A stretch of DNA of 60,000 nucleotides from Apostichopus japonicus (lineage: Eukaryota; Echinodermata; Holothuroidea; Aspidochirotida; Stichopodidae), in assembly GCF_037975245.1 (NCBI RefSeq), contig NC_092570.1, forward strand, positions 14,585,501-14,645,500. The letters run 5' to 3'. Under the pieces are notes generated by a model that was not told the DNA's origin, made no database searches, and saw only the letters and a list, made by a program, of their open reading frames with translations. The translations under genes were made by a program, and so were the position numbers. Every line of letters begins with the position of its first letter. The stretch's first letter is position 1. Shown piece after piece: positions 1 through 12,745 of this stretch.

Positions 1-407
1 CAGAGTGGGATGGAAATCTTGTAGGGCGAGAGAGAAATGTCAGTCCTTCCAGACTTAGACCTGTGGTGGTGATAATAATATCCTTTGGTATTTCAAAACT
101 GCTAAATAGTACTTTCAAACTTGGCAGAGTGAGCCTGGCTTTCATCTGCACAGTGTATCTGGTGTAATTTATAGATCTTTGCTGCCTGGCTGCAGTAAGT
201 ATATAGTCACTTGGTGTTAATACAAAACCATGGGACTCAACAAGGTATCTGATATGTAACTTGACACCCAATTTAAAATTATCATGAAGGTCTTTAAAAG
301 TGAGACCTTTTTTTTTTTTAAAATTCCCAGGGCTGTGTTACCATTCCAAGGGACTATGTAGCTTATGGAATGATAAAATAAACATGAAGAACACAATTTA
401 CAGTATG

Positions 408-1105
408 TCAGGGAGGGATGGAGTGATGGGTGGAGGGAGTGAGTGAGGGAGGGAAGGAAGGAGTGAGGGATGGAGGGATGGGTGGAGTGAGGGAGTGAGG
501 GAGTGAGGGAGTGAGGGAGTGAGGGAGTGAGGGAGTGAGGGAGGGAGGGAGTGAGGGAGGGAGGGAGTGAGGGAGTGAGGGAGTGAGGGAGTGAGGGAGG
601 GAGGGAGTGAGGGAGTGAGGGAGGGAGGGAGGGAGGGAGGGAGGGAGGGAGGGAGGGAGGAGGGAGGGAGGGAGGGAGGGAGGGAGGAGGGAGGGAGGAG
701 GGAGGGAGGGAGGAAGGAGGGAGGGAGGGAGGGAGGAGGGAGGGAGGGAGGGAGGAGGGAGGGAGGGAGGGAGGGGAGGGAGGGAGGGAGGGAGGGAGGG
801 AGGAGGGAGGGAGGGAGGGAGGGAGGGAGGGGAGGGAGGGAGGGAGGGAGGGAGGGAGGGAGGAGGGAGGGAGGGAGGGAGGGAGGAGGGAGGGAGGGAG
901 GGAGGGAGGGAGGGAGGGAGGGAGGGAGGGAGGGAGGGAGGGAGGGAGGGAGGGAGGGAGGGAGGGAGGGAGGGAGGGAGGGAGGGAGGGAGGGAGGGAG
1001 TGAGGGAGGGAGGGAGGGAGGGGAGGGAGGGAGGGAGGGAGGGAGGGAGGGAGGGAGGGAGGGAGGGAGGGAGGGAGGGAGGGAGGGAGGGAGGGAGGGG
1101 AGAAG
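408..1105. repeat. (GGGA)n / (GAGT)n polypurine microsatellite, ~700 bp
   Basis: Almost pure purine on the plus strand: gagtgagg units on the left, passing into gggagg(a) units on the right. Long runs of four or more G-triplets make intramolecular triplex and G-quadruplex formation plausible. The long Pro/Leu/Ser ORF on the minus strand and the Gly/Arg/Glu ORF on the plus strand are by-products of the repeat. Confidence 0.95.
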
Positions 1106-1202
1106 TAGGTGTTTTGTGATTGTGATTTATGAGTGCAAGTTGCAGGCTCAGCAAACCCAAATCACAGTTTATCCGTGCGTCTTTTAAAATCTGAGAATTT
1201 CT

Positions 1203-1255
1203 TCACTCCTCTCATACCTGTCTCCCCACATCCTTAGCACTCTCTCTTTCAGCAT
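1203..1255 (+). repeat. Dispersed repeat family A, degenerate copy 1
   Basis: CTCATACCTGTCTCCCCACA and TCCTTAGCACTCTC match the family core; the second half is missing. Confidence 0.55.
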
Positions 1256-4200
1256 CAGGACTACCTTCTTCGTCTGGATTAATTTCTACGTTATTCGTAC
1301 GGAACGTTGACCAAGGATCCTCGTTTTTTTCATCCATTGGGATACCAAAACACAGTTTGACAGTGCGCCATTTTTACCGCAAGTGTGCTCTGATTGGTTT
1401 GCTTTGGTTGCTATGTAGAATATATATCTAGGATATATGGATGTCAAGCTTAACAAAAATTTCCAAATTAATTTTGATTGCAAATTTTTTTTTTTTAAAC
1501 CGATTTCAAGACTTCAGTGACTCAAATATATATTATTTTGGACTCGATGAACCATCTGCAGTATATATGTGTTATTATTACCACCGAACAGTGTTTGGCA
1601 GTTGTTTACATTGCATCGTATCGTATTTATAGGCATGCTTTCAATTCAAGTCCTGTGGTTCATTCTGTCTCAGAAGTTGTGAAATGGTTTCCTATCGTCT
1701 TTATGTTACAGTACTTAGTTGGGCAATACACTCACCAAAGCTGAGAAGGAAGTGTCGCTCGCAGTTCTGATAATTCTCCAACAACGTCTGAAAAAAAAAA
1801 GAAAAAAAAAAGAAGATTTTCTGAAAGTAACCAATATTGTAAGCTCTGGAAGACATCGTAGAGAATTTATGCGATGACCTTGCTGTACATGTGTTTTAAT
1901 GATATGGAGTATTAATTCATGTCTGCAAGGATATTTCCCTGGTCATAAGTTGTCATGACGATCATGTGATTGCCTCATATATAGTCTCAATATTATTACT
2001 GTCACTCATTTCTATGGGTAGAGTGTTTTCTGTGGAGTAAATCGCAACATGTCAGTCAGTCAGTTTTTTCTCACTCTCTAGGTAGTCTTTCGAATTACGA
2101 CACCAAACTCGGCTCCTTTTTTTCTTTTCTTTTCTTTTCTTCTTTTCCCCCCCCCCCCCTTTCTTTTGTCTATTGCAAAATGATTTCCGTTGATCACGCT
2201 TGTGTGCTTACTTCCATCCTATAGAAAACTCCACCATGCTTAATTAATTTTTCACTATCTTGACTGACTGCGACCTGTTCAAGCTCCTTGCTTTGACCTG
2301 TTTGGCATGGGGGCCTTTTTCTAAACCTTTTTGTCTGTTTCGCCTGGTTAGGTTTCCTGCAAACCCTTCCATGCAATTCTTTTCATTCAGAACTACCATA
2401 AAGGATATGAAGAGAATTTAGTTACCTAGCGGTTTTCTTTCTCAGGCGGGAGGCATCTATGAAACTTTAAAAAAAAAAGGGGAAAAAAAGGAAAAAAGGA
2501 ATTTTGTCCCTCAAACAGTTGGTCCACTCAAGCAGATATATGCAGGGCACTGTGCCGTAACATGTATACCCACTGTATCTTACTCTTAAATCCTGTCCTG
2601 AATAACTGGCTTAATTCAACAATTCCATTATCGGGTATCACAGACGCTTTCAAATCTCGTAGGTAATAATTCCCGTAAAATGTCAGTCGAAGGAAATTGC
2701 TATAATTTCTCCATCTAATGGCTCTGTCGTTTATATACCCTAAAGACATATACTGTACCAACTGTATAATTTTTTTAACCAAGCAGTTAGTAATATCAAA
2801 ACTTTGATAAGATGAAAAGTATTGTGTAACATGCATAAAATGTATAAAGTGTTCTGACAACTCTTTTAACCCATGGTTTGTAGAGTCAAACGCAGCATTT
2901 TTTCCCCGTCGATGTTATGTACGGTACAGTGGTCTAGATTGTAGCGGAGGTCTTTACTCGTATTGTAGTCGGGGAGAACTCCTTTACCCCCCCAAAAAAC
3001 ATAAAAACCGCAATTTTTTGTCGAGGCATGGGCTGAAAAAATATATGGCAAAGACTTTAAAAAAAAAAAAAAGTGGTGTGTAGTTTTGGTACAATTTAAT
3101 ACTCCTACTGAACAATGCTGGTTCCATGCTGGAGGCAACATTCACTAAAGCTAAATACACAGGTTTTTTGTGCCTACAGTATTGTGTACATGTTTTGTTT
3201 GAGAAGATTTAGACGTTCATTGTACATGATTTTGAAGATCAAAGTTCAAGAAAGAAAGGTAAAAATTGGCAGAATTTTGTGAGAAAAAAAGAAAAAGGAA
3301 AAAAAAGGTTGTGTTAATAAAATTGTAAGTGAAGTTTGAGGTACAAGGAGTGTACTCGGGAAGGAATAAAGTAGCTTTGGTATCTGGTCAGGAAATCTAG
3401 TTTCAGTAGTGAGAACGAAGAATGGAACATGTAACTTTTTAGTAACTTGAGGAAATTTTTATATCCGTGGTTGATGTTTCATTAAAGGTCATCATGATTG
3501 GTCCCAAATATGCTATTAAATCGAATAATGGTCACACAAGCTCCAACTTCAACAAGCATTTTAACTACTGTACCACCACCCTCAAACGTTTTTTTTTTGT
3601 TTCAATTTTTCTCTCCCCACTGAAACTTTTAATTGTCTAATCTAACAACCCTCAATGTCTGGCGGTAATCTTGGAGATGCAAGAACCACCAGGAAATTTG
3701 AAAACTTGTAGCAATTGTTCGATGGACGTACTGTATTAACTGTATTACCTGTCCCCTCTATTCATGCACTCTGATCTACCTGTACCTAGCCTACAAGCTA
3801 TTAAAATTCTTACACTGTGTCCCCAATAACCCCCCTCCCAGAGGTCACTGCCTCCCTTTCCAAATCACTCAGCCTCTTCACATCCGGGGCATCGCCCTAC
3901 AATCTCCTCCATCCGAATCTTCCACTCAGAAGATAAACTGCATGGGAGGAGGAGGGGGAGGGGACTAATTGAATCACCCTATTTTCAATTAGTTTATGCA
4001 TATACATGCTAGCCTTGTAAATAAATTTGGCACTTTTGTCTGTTTGTTGACGTGACACCTCTACGAGTGAATATCTGTCGTGGAATTAGAGCAAGTTTCA
4101 CAGTTCTGCCATCCAAGCGGACTGGCGTGATATACCCATTTCATGACCAATTTTACCGTTTGGATTACTCAATTAATCAACAGTACCTTATATTTTCAAT

Positions 4201-6432
4201 CTTGCCCAGTGGATGATGGGTTCTATGAATAATATTATTGTAGTTTCAAGCTTTTCATCCTACATTTTGCGACTATTGTTTCATATATTATATTTGTGAA
4301 TCGGACCCATAATCGTGTATAATGTAACAGATTGTTGCCAATGGAAAGTTGCTGGATCCAAGGCAAAAATGATGTATTAAAGATCAGTCTTATACAGCAT
4401 AATTTATACTCCTCTAGTTTTCAATTATCAGACACCTTAAAACTCATTCACCGGGCTACCTGGCATGACAGGCATGCATACAGATTAAATCAGTCCAGTG
4501 AGGTTGAACACCTATGTCAATACCCTTTTCGATTGTTCGTACACACAGTTTGTGTGATCTTGAAACAACTTTGAAATTGTGATTTCATAACAGCTTTTGT
4601 TGAAAGGGCTCCCCTTTTGGGGTGATATCTTTTCTGCGTTCCCCGTCGTGTTTTCACAGGCACAGTCGTCGGGTCTTTGGGTTATTTGCTCGCTCACTTC
4701 TGTCTATTGTACTCCGGAAGCCAGAAGAAAGTAGACCCACTTTTGTAGTCGTCTTTTTGACACCCCATCTAATGAATCGGGGGGAAAAGTCAGACGACCC
4801 GGGCAGCTGAAGCAGTAGAAGACTGTTTCTTGTCGACACCTTTTATGTGGTTTGTTAAATAATCTTCATACAATGAAACACTCTGCCATATTGTGTTGAC
4901 ATATCAATGTATATTGAATCAGTGTTAATCAAAACATTCAATGATTGTATTTGTGACTATTTCTGGAAATCTGCCATCTGGGTTTTATAGCAGTTTGTTG
5001 AGGTTTTTTTTTATGAAATATATGGTCTTTTAATGTTTAATAATTATAATGCAGTGAGCGTAGGACATCCAGGGATTCATGACTGCTTTCATATTATTTC
5101 TGTATAATGCAGTTGTAAACCACGAGACTGCAGCTGTCATAGTTATTAACAAATTACTTCCATGGATGCAATTGAACCTCATTTTTCCAGACACTTCAAT
5201 AAACCCACCGGCCACATGCAGCCAGCATATATGACCACAGGGTTGTGAAACCATTCGAGCCAGGTTTTGGTGGAAATTCACTGTCCTCTCAGGAAATTTC
5301 ACAGCAAAAAAATTATCAAACTTGGCATTGAAACTGACAATTAGTTAAAATAAAATATGGAAAGATATAAATTAAATTGGCCAAAAGTTGGTAAATAATA
5401 AGTAAATCAATAAAAATGTTTCGTTCTGTATATATAGTGGGAAATTCCCCCTCCCTCCCAACACAGTACTCGTAAAATTTTGGGGAAATTCAGTAATGTT
5501 CTCCCAAATTAAGATAACAAATGATCAAAGTGTACAACTAACAGTACTGGGTGTCTTGGAGGTCGTTCCAACTAATATTCGTCAATTTTCAGAGATATCA
5601 ATGATTACTGTTGGTTTCAGAGGAAATGTCGCGAAGACTTTTTCTTGCAACAGTATGTTAAATGACTTACAAAGGTGTCGACTTTTATTTCAGGTTTGTT
5701 GAAATGAAAGCTGAGTTAAATGCATTGTTAGATGAGATTTGAGTTTCAAATAGTATAAAAATGTACCAAGATCAGTACAAAAAGGTTGTGTTTAGTTTGT
5801 AAGACACGTCAAGTTTTTTTTTTGATAAGCTTTCACTTTTAAAAGGTACATTGGCCGTTTAGCTTTACAAATGCCCCATCTGAATTTCATGCCTGCTGGT
5901 GACCTAGGTGTACCTCATCTATTGGAAGAGGTGTGGTAGGTTAAAAGTGAAATGTTGCTAAAGTTTTGTAGAAAAATTTTCAAAATATTTCTCAGAAAAA
6001 AAAACAGGATGACATTTGACCTTAAAGCAACAAAACTGGTTCCTTCCACACCAAAAAATGTTTCTATTAAAATCATATTTGATGGTCAGAGAAATAATAT
6101 TGCAAAATGCAACAACCAGTTGGATTATAATTTATTTTTAACATATTAGATTTTCAGAAAATCATTATATACAGTATATAGCCCTCTCTTGCTTGGCATG
6201 CCATATAGTTAATACTACAGCAGCATAGAAGTAACATTTTCTGCTGTTGTGGGTTTATCATGTACTGTAATTTCAAGTTGCCTTCATTTAATCAAGGGGA
6301 TTTAGATTTTTTCAGGCCATCGGCGGCATATATGCAAGCTAGGTCAGATTAAGGAATGACAAGGGGACCCCTCGGTGTTGCATGCTAGAAGTACTGTACT
6401 GTCTATATATCCATTCACCTTTGTGCCCGCAG

Positions 6433-6489
6433 TGTTTGTCGATTAGCTCTAAGGAGCATTGGAGAGGCTGCCAGATTCATCACAAGAGG
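6433..6489 (+). CDS. ANOS1: Anosmin exon V1 (N-terminal Cys-rich segment, putative)
   Basis: The acceptor is ...gcccgcag and the donor is gtaata. The 19 codons are phase 0 at both ends and read [19 protein letters not shown]. Joined to the next exon this gives CQIHHKR-CLTPC, which lines up with the Cys-rich region that precedes the WAP domain in vertebrate anosmin-1. Short, and separated by a 6.9 kb intron, so this exon is inferred from phase plus cysteine spacing only. Confidence 0.55.
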
Positions 6490-9400
6490 GTAATAACGTT
6501 CCTCTCCATGCATCAGGAGGTGGTCTCTTGTAATCATGCTAAGCTGACGAGTAAATTTACTACTGCCGAGAGTTACATGTCACTATGTCAGAGGGTCCTA
6601 GCCTAGGTGCACGCAGGTAACTGTACTTAACAGTGCAGTACTACATAGTACAGTGCGTATAGCACCCTCCCCGTCAGACACAAACTGCTAAAGTACATGA
6701 TCCATGGATTTATTTAGACCCTGCAGAAGCTCACACACAGTCTTGTGTGTTTAACTTGCACTCTGAAAGATGTGGACTTAAACCACTCAACCCGATCCAG
6801 ACGGGGGTCTAAATTATCTAATTGAATTAATTTATGGAGAGCAGTTCAATGCCTCATGTTTGATCCTCAGCTGGGAATCCTTGATTTACTAGCAACAAAG
6901 AGAATTTTTTTGAGTTGCGACTCCTTTCTTCACAATTGAACATTAGTTTGAAAGTTTGAGTCTTGGCACAAGCTGCCAGAATAATATTTTTTGGTCGGGG
7001 GGGGGCAGGGGCAGGGGAAGTGGGAGACAGAAGAAGAGGACAATGGAAGAGGGGCTGTCGAAAGAAGAGAAAAAAGTCGCTTCAGGAACAAACAACATGG
7101 TCACCTTTTCATCACATCAGCTGTTGTCATTTCATTGTGGTCTCTCTCTAGCATTGACTATAATATAGTCAATTAATTTACAACAACTCTTTCAGGAATA
7201 AAGTCAGATATCATTAGACTCTGGTTACTGTATACTGTTTAACTTAAGATCAGAACTTCATGAAATACGGTGTGGTGACTATAAACGCGTCTTTATATGC
7301 TTTACCACACGTCACACGTCAGCCAAATATCGATCTACACACACACATCTACCACATCTCAATCTACCATATGTACCCTCATTCATGAGTCATCGTTGAA
7401 TGACGCAAGTGCAGATATAATACACGTTTGTATTTTCACAAGGATCCTTTACATGACCCCGCACAATTGAGGGGGTCCCTTCTAACATGCATAAAACTAT
7501 CAGTAAAAGCGGAAGGCTTTGTGTCTCTGTTCTTTGACTCCACAGGGGGGACGTCAAAGGACCTCTGTTCATTTCCTTTGATTCACTCCCATTTATTAGT
7601 TTATAATATACTTTGTCCAAAATTGCTCAAGCTTAGAAACGGATGCTTCAAATGAAAGAGTCACTGCAGATTTATATCCACATAGATATATATATATAGA
7701 TATATATATATATAGATATATATATATATATATATGTACAGTAGTAGTCTTTCACAAAGCCAGCTTACTCTTCTCAAACTTTGCATGAAGTGGTGAAGTG
7801 ACTATGTCACTAACTACTACTGTACATAACTTTTGCTCAATGCAAGTGACTGCCTGGCATGACAAAACTTTGTTAAAGTGAAACCCCCCCCCCCCAAGAA
7901 AAAAAGGGTTGACTACTATGACTAATATTACACTGTAAGGTTTGCATTCAGACATTTAATACTTCTTATAAGTACCATGAAGGTGAGTTGTTAAATAAGT
8001 AGTTGTAAAGAATTTTTAAATTTTTCATTTCACGAGAAACAACAAAGATAAAGCGGAAAAAAACATATCAAAGCCATCGGGGAATTATCCCGTCCAGGAT
8101 GTCCCCCCCCCCCTCCCATTACCCTGTACCTCTTCTCATTGCTTGTAGAGTTGTTGTGTTTTGGCTGTTCATCAGGTTGGCATTAAAACAATCTCTTGTA
8201 CTTTATCACTGAACATGACCCCTTGTACAATAACAATTCCATTGCACTGCTTGTTCTATTAGTCAATTTACTCTCATCGTTATAGTTAATTAAAACCAAT
8301 TACTTTTTTTTCTTTCTTGATCTGTAATAACCGCTTGGTATAAACTTAGGATATATATCCAAGGAAAATTCAATTATGTTTCATCCTGTTGATTCCAGTT
8401 TCTAAATTTTGACCGTCTGTTATCTCAAAGCTTCGTTATGCATTCCGTCTCAATGTTCTTTGTAATCAATCTTTCCGTGATATGATATGGTATGGTGCGA
8501 CAGTGCTCTTTTCTGCCAGATTTGCGGCCGATATGCAGAGTTTGAGGGAATGAAAACTTCAGACTTTCGACGTTTATCCCAAACTTGAATCAGTTTGGAC
8601 AGTTTGGACAGGACAGGACAGGACAGGACTGACCTCTTTGTTCATAACTGTACATTAGGCTGTATGCTTGAACTACAATACTACTGTATGCCTAGCACCA
8701 TCACAGGTGGCATTTTGTAATGTCTTGTTCTCTCCCACTCTCTCAAATTAACGTTTCTATAAGCAGTGCGAGCAGTGGGAAGAACATGTATCATAACATC
8801 CAATGATATATAAATTACAAACATGATTTGCTTGATTAAGATCGGACTCATATATGTATAATATTTTTTTTCCTTCTCATTTTTTTCCCCCTTCTCATTA
8901 CGTTTTCATTTATATATATATATATATATATATAACTATGGATCATACCTTAGGTCGACAGTTACATTGACTTACACACTAAATTCAATCTAACCCTAAC
9001 CCTTTTTTCTAACCCTAACCCTGACCCGACCCTAACCAAACCTTGTAAATGAACGTTTTAGAGGACGGAGAACATTATAAAGCTATTTGCGACAATAAAA
9101 AAGTTTCTTAAAATGGTAGTAAAAACAATAGGTCGACACTGAAATGTTGACCTAAGGTACACTGTCGACCTAAGCTACACTTTTTTACCATGAACTGTCG
9201 ACCTAAGGTACATATAATGAGTATATATATATATATATATATATTAGTGTTTACACGGGTCCAAAAATCGGGAACCGGGTACCCGAGAGCCGTTACCCGT
9301 CGGGTATCCGGGTACCCGGAAAAAAATTGTTTACACTCGTGTATCACGATTTTCAAGAAATTACATATTGGATGCTATAATAAATGAATTATATTCTCTA

Positions 9401-12400
9401 CTGACAATGTTTTCATGTTCAAATACGTACATATATGATAAGGTATAAAACCTTACTCAATAATTCTATTTGCTTTTGTTTCTTTCATTAACTTGTTAAT
9501 AACTTCATATAATTAACATCACTACTAATATCGCACTGCCGCCGCTGCTAATGCTTGCTCTCCACCTCTATTAGACCATACAAATATCCAATTTAGCTCT
9601 TAAACAGTTGTTAGTTGTTACTACTACTATCTATTATGCAGGCACAGGGTTCGCATTAGCCGCGAGATCGCGCGATTCGCGCAATTTGATCGCATTTGGA
9701 ATAAACGATTAGTAAAAGCCACTTGCGATGATTATTTTTTAGTTAATCCGTCTATAATCCATAAACATCTCGTAAAATTCCTTGTCAGCCTTTCCTATTA
9801 AAATAAACAAACGATTAAATAATTATTTCTTCCACATGGTAGCCTAACACCACACTAAGTCAATGAGAAATATAGCTAGGCCTTACCATCTGTTTATTCG
9901 CTGAAATTGTGACGCAGTTATTAGATATCCATGGAATACTTTCGTTATTACTGTTACGTTCGACCACATGGTTGCCTAACTCCACTAAGTCAATGGGGGA
10001 AATCTAGCCTATACCGCTGAAATTGTGATGCAGTTATAAGATATCCATGGAATACCTTCGTTATTGCTGTTATCTTCGACCACATAGTAGCCTAACAACA
10101 CAGGGGTTGAAATTTAGAATATTTACCACTATTCCAGCGGAATAGTGGATTTGAAAATACACTATTCCGTCTCATTTCCCACTATTCCTTTGAAATTATA
10201 AAAAGAAAAAAAAATAGCAAAATTATATGTTGAATCTTCTGTTGGGTTATTGATAATCATTATTGTTTTGTATACTGAGGCAAAAAAGCAGGTAACCCAG
10301 GACGCATGTTGTAAAACCCACTCATATGCATGTCAATGGCTAGTTTCGCCCACTTCATACGGGTCACACAGACACCCACGGCCCAGCGCGGGAAGGTTGC
10401 TGTAATAAATCAGCCTCGCGGAAAGTGTTTTGAACAATATTGCCATACCACCTTTTAAAAAAATTATATTGTATGTTAGAAGCGTTTTCTTTCGTATGAA
10501 TTTGACTTTAGTTCAGCGTTCCCTCTAATGTGCGGGATTCCCTTCAAACTGACTCGAGTCAGTTACTGATCAGTAATCCCGCAAAGAAAACATTTGTCTG
10601 CTGGAAATCCCCGCATCGTTTTCTTGCATTCGCGTTAAGTTTATGCTCAATGCACAACGTATTCATTTCACTGTATAGAGGGGGGAAAAACGAAAATCAG
10701 TAGAGAAATTACCAACTGTGTACGAAAAGTAAGTTGGTACACCTTTCAAATTTTACGAAAAGATCGAGCAAAACACTTTCGAAAAATTCACGCGAATCTG
10801 GCATGTTGTGCTAAATGCAACTAATGTCATGTAAACAAGGCTCTAGTACACCCATCTATGAATAGACCGTAAGACCACAGCTGGTTTTAAGCGAGAGAAA
10901 AAGTATTTTCTAGAATTTCCCAAAATACGCAAAAATATTATCCTACCATAGTTAAGTGTATAGCAAATAGCCTAACCACCTCGTCGGTTACTGATCACAT
11001 GAACTACAAAACATAACTAATTGTATTTTGCGAAGTTGACGTTTTCTACAAGAATTGGAAACAATATTAATTAAGCATATAGTGAATCATGCCAAGTGGC
11101 CTAAAACATGTCATAACAAGGGTTACTTCGTAAAGATGGCCATAGCTATAGGCCTTGATATCGTGCGATGCTTGTATAGTATGGACTGTGCCTCATGTAT
11201 CATGGGGAATATATTGTTTTGTTCATGCGGAGGAGTCAGTTGGCTTGAGGTGTGTTTTACTTACCTAAATGTTACGGGGATATTTTAACTACTTTTCTTG
11301 AGCGTCTAAGATAATATTTCGCATAACTTTACCGATCCTTTACTGACTGACCTAATTATTTCTAGAATGGAGCCAGAACAGTTTAACTCCATATAACGTT
11401 TCTTGGAAACTTGCCAAAAAATGTTAACAACCAGGTGTTAGACGGGATGAGCTCAGTTTTTTTGGCTAGGTACCTGGGAAAATTTGCAGCACATGTGTAG
11501 CCTAACGTAGTATGTAAGTGCTATTAAACACTGCAGTTGTAAACTGTTGTACTCATTGTTATAGGCAGTCTAGAAACGTGGCTTTGCCGAACGTTGTTTG
11601 TTTCATAATATCGGAAGTTTTGTAAGTTAAACTTTTTAAAGATTGTAAGACATTTTAAATCTCTTTTTATAACATAATATTGCTTCTCCAACTTGTCATT
11701 TTAAAGTTTTCATCAGTTTCGTGACAATTTAAATTCCAAAAATTTGTTATTATTTTGCATCTTCAACTGCTAATTTTTTATCGCCAGACACGCAAAATTA
11801 ATAAAATTTTCCGCGGGCCTTTGCCCCTAGACACCCACAAGCATAGGCGTAGGAGCCTAATTTGATTTTTTTTTTGGGGGGGGGAGGGCTGTAACGACTT
11901 GCCCGAAAAAAATATAACCAAAATCGGGATATCGGCAATTGTTTTTAGTGTGTTCGCGGGAAATTGAACAAGGATTCCCAACACTGTAATACCTGTTACC
12001 CACGAGGTGATAATTTTCCCTACATGCGCGATGGTATATACGTACGGAACGTTTAAAGTGCAAAAAAATCAAAGGAAATGTAAGGCTTGCTATACTGTGC
12101 AAGTGCAGTTGGCTACGGAACATGTATGTACTGTACGTAACTGCAACTCACGTGTAAAGAGAGTTTCTTTTGTATTTCTGGGCAAGTTTTTACGCCCGGG
12201 AAACAAACAAATTAAAATTGTTGCCTGACTAGTGACAGGCAAGTTAATTTAGATGGATTTGTCAAAGTTTGTTGTTAGCTATCACTTTTAGCACTATCCA
12301 TACGGAATAGTGATCCCAAGCAACTTGGTATTCCGTTCATGATTTCACTATCTCGGGATAGCGGAATAGCGTAAATTTCGACCCCTGCAACACACTAAGT

Positions 12401-12658
12401 CAATGGGGTATTCTAGCATAGCCATCTGTTTATTAGCTGAAATTGTGACGCAGTTATAAGATATCCATGGAATACTTTCGTTATTCGACCACATGGTAGC
12501 CTAACACCACACTAAGTCAGTGGGAAATCTGCCTAACTATCGGTTTGCAAAAAAAATCACATTTTGCGTAGGATTCGGGTAATAAATTAGGAACCGGGTA
12601 GTATCGCGTCGGGCCGGTACCCGGGTACCCGGATAACCCGTGCAAACACTATTATAGA

Positions 12659-12745
<87 letters not shown>

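Larger units (their letters stand above)
1..6432. other. Region upstream of the first visible anosmin exon
   Basis: No coding exon could be supported on either strand. It holds the GGGA tract, homopolymer runs and unique AT-rich sequence. The missing anosmin signal-peptide exon may be here or before base 1; I found no candidate of the right phase with a preceding hydrophobic stretch. Confidence 0.5.
9834..12531. repeat. ~125-bp tandem repeats, interrupted by an insertion
   Basis: Units beginning CACATGGTAGCCTAACACC and running through CTGAAATTGTGACGCAGTTA and TAGATATCCATGGAATAC start near 9834, 9964, 10081 and 12489. The third unit is split at 10100/12388 by the inner element. This array is internal to the 9245-12651 element. 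Confidence 0.75.
9245..12651. mobile_element. 3.4 kb terminal-inverted-repeat element in a TA microsatellite
   Basis: Left end TAGTGTTTACACGGGT (9245 onward) and right end ACCCGTGCAAACACTA (to 12651) are inverted copies. Subterminal sequence on both sides is rich in CGGGTACCCGG. (TA)n lies immediately outside both ends. No transposase ORF is visible, so it is a non-autonomous element. The target duplication is unreadable in the TA tract. Confidence 0.65.

Noticed and set aside
408-1187. Long ORFs of Pro-Ser-Leu repeats (minus) and Gly-Arg-Glu repeats (plus)
   Set aside because: They are direct translations of a GGGA microsatellite, with no start context, splice signals or homology.
11055-11288. 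77-residue Cys-containing ORF inside the nested element
   Set aside because: No domain, no splice signals in phase with anosmin, and it lies inside repetitive DNA; probably chance.
10101-12387. Exact 8-bp target duplication for the nested element
   Set aside because: The flanks TAACAACA and CAACACAC are similar but not identical, so no duplication was claimed.
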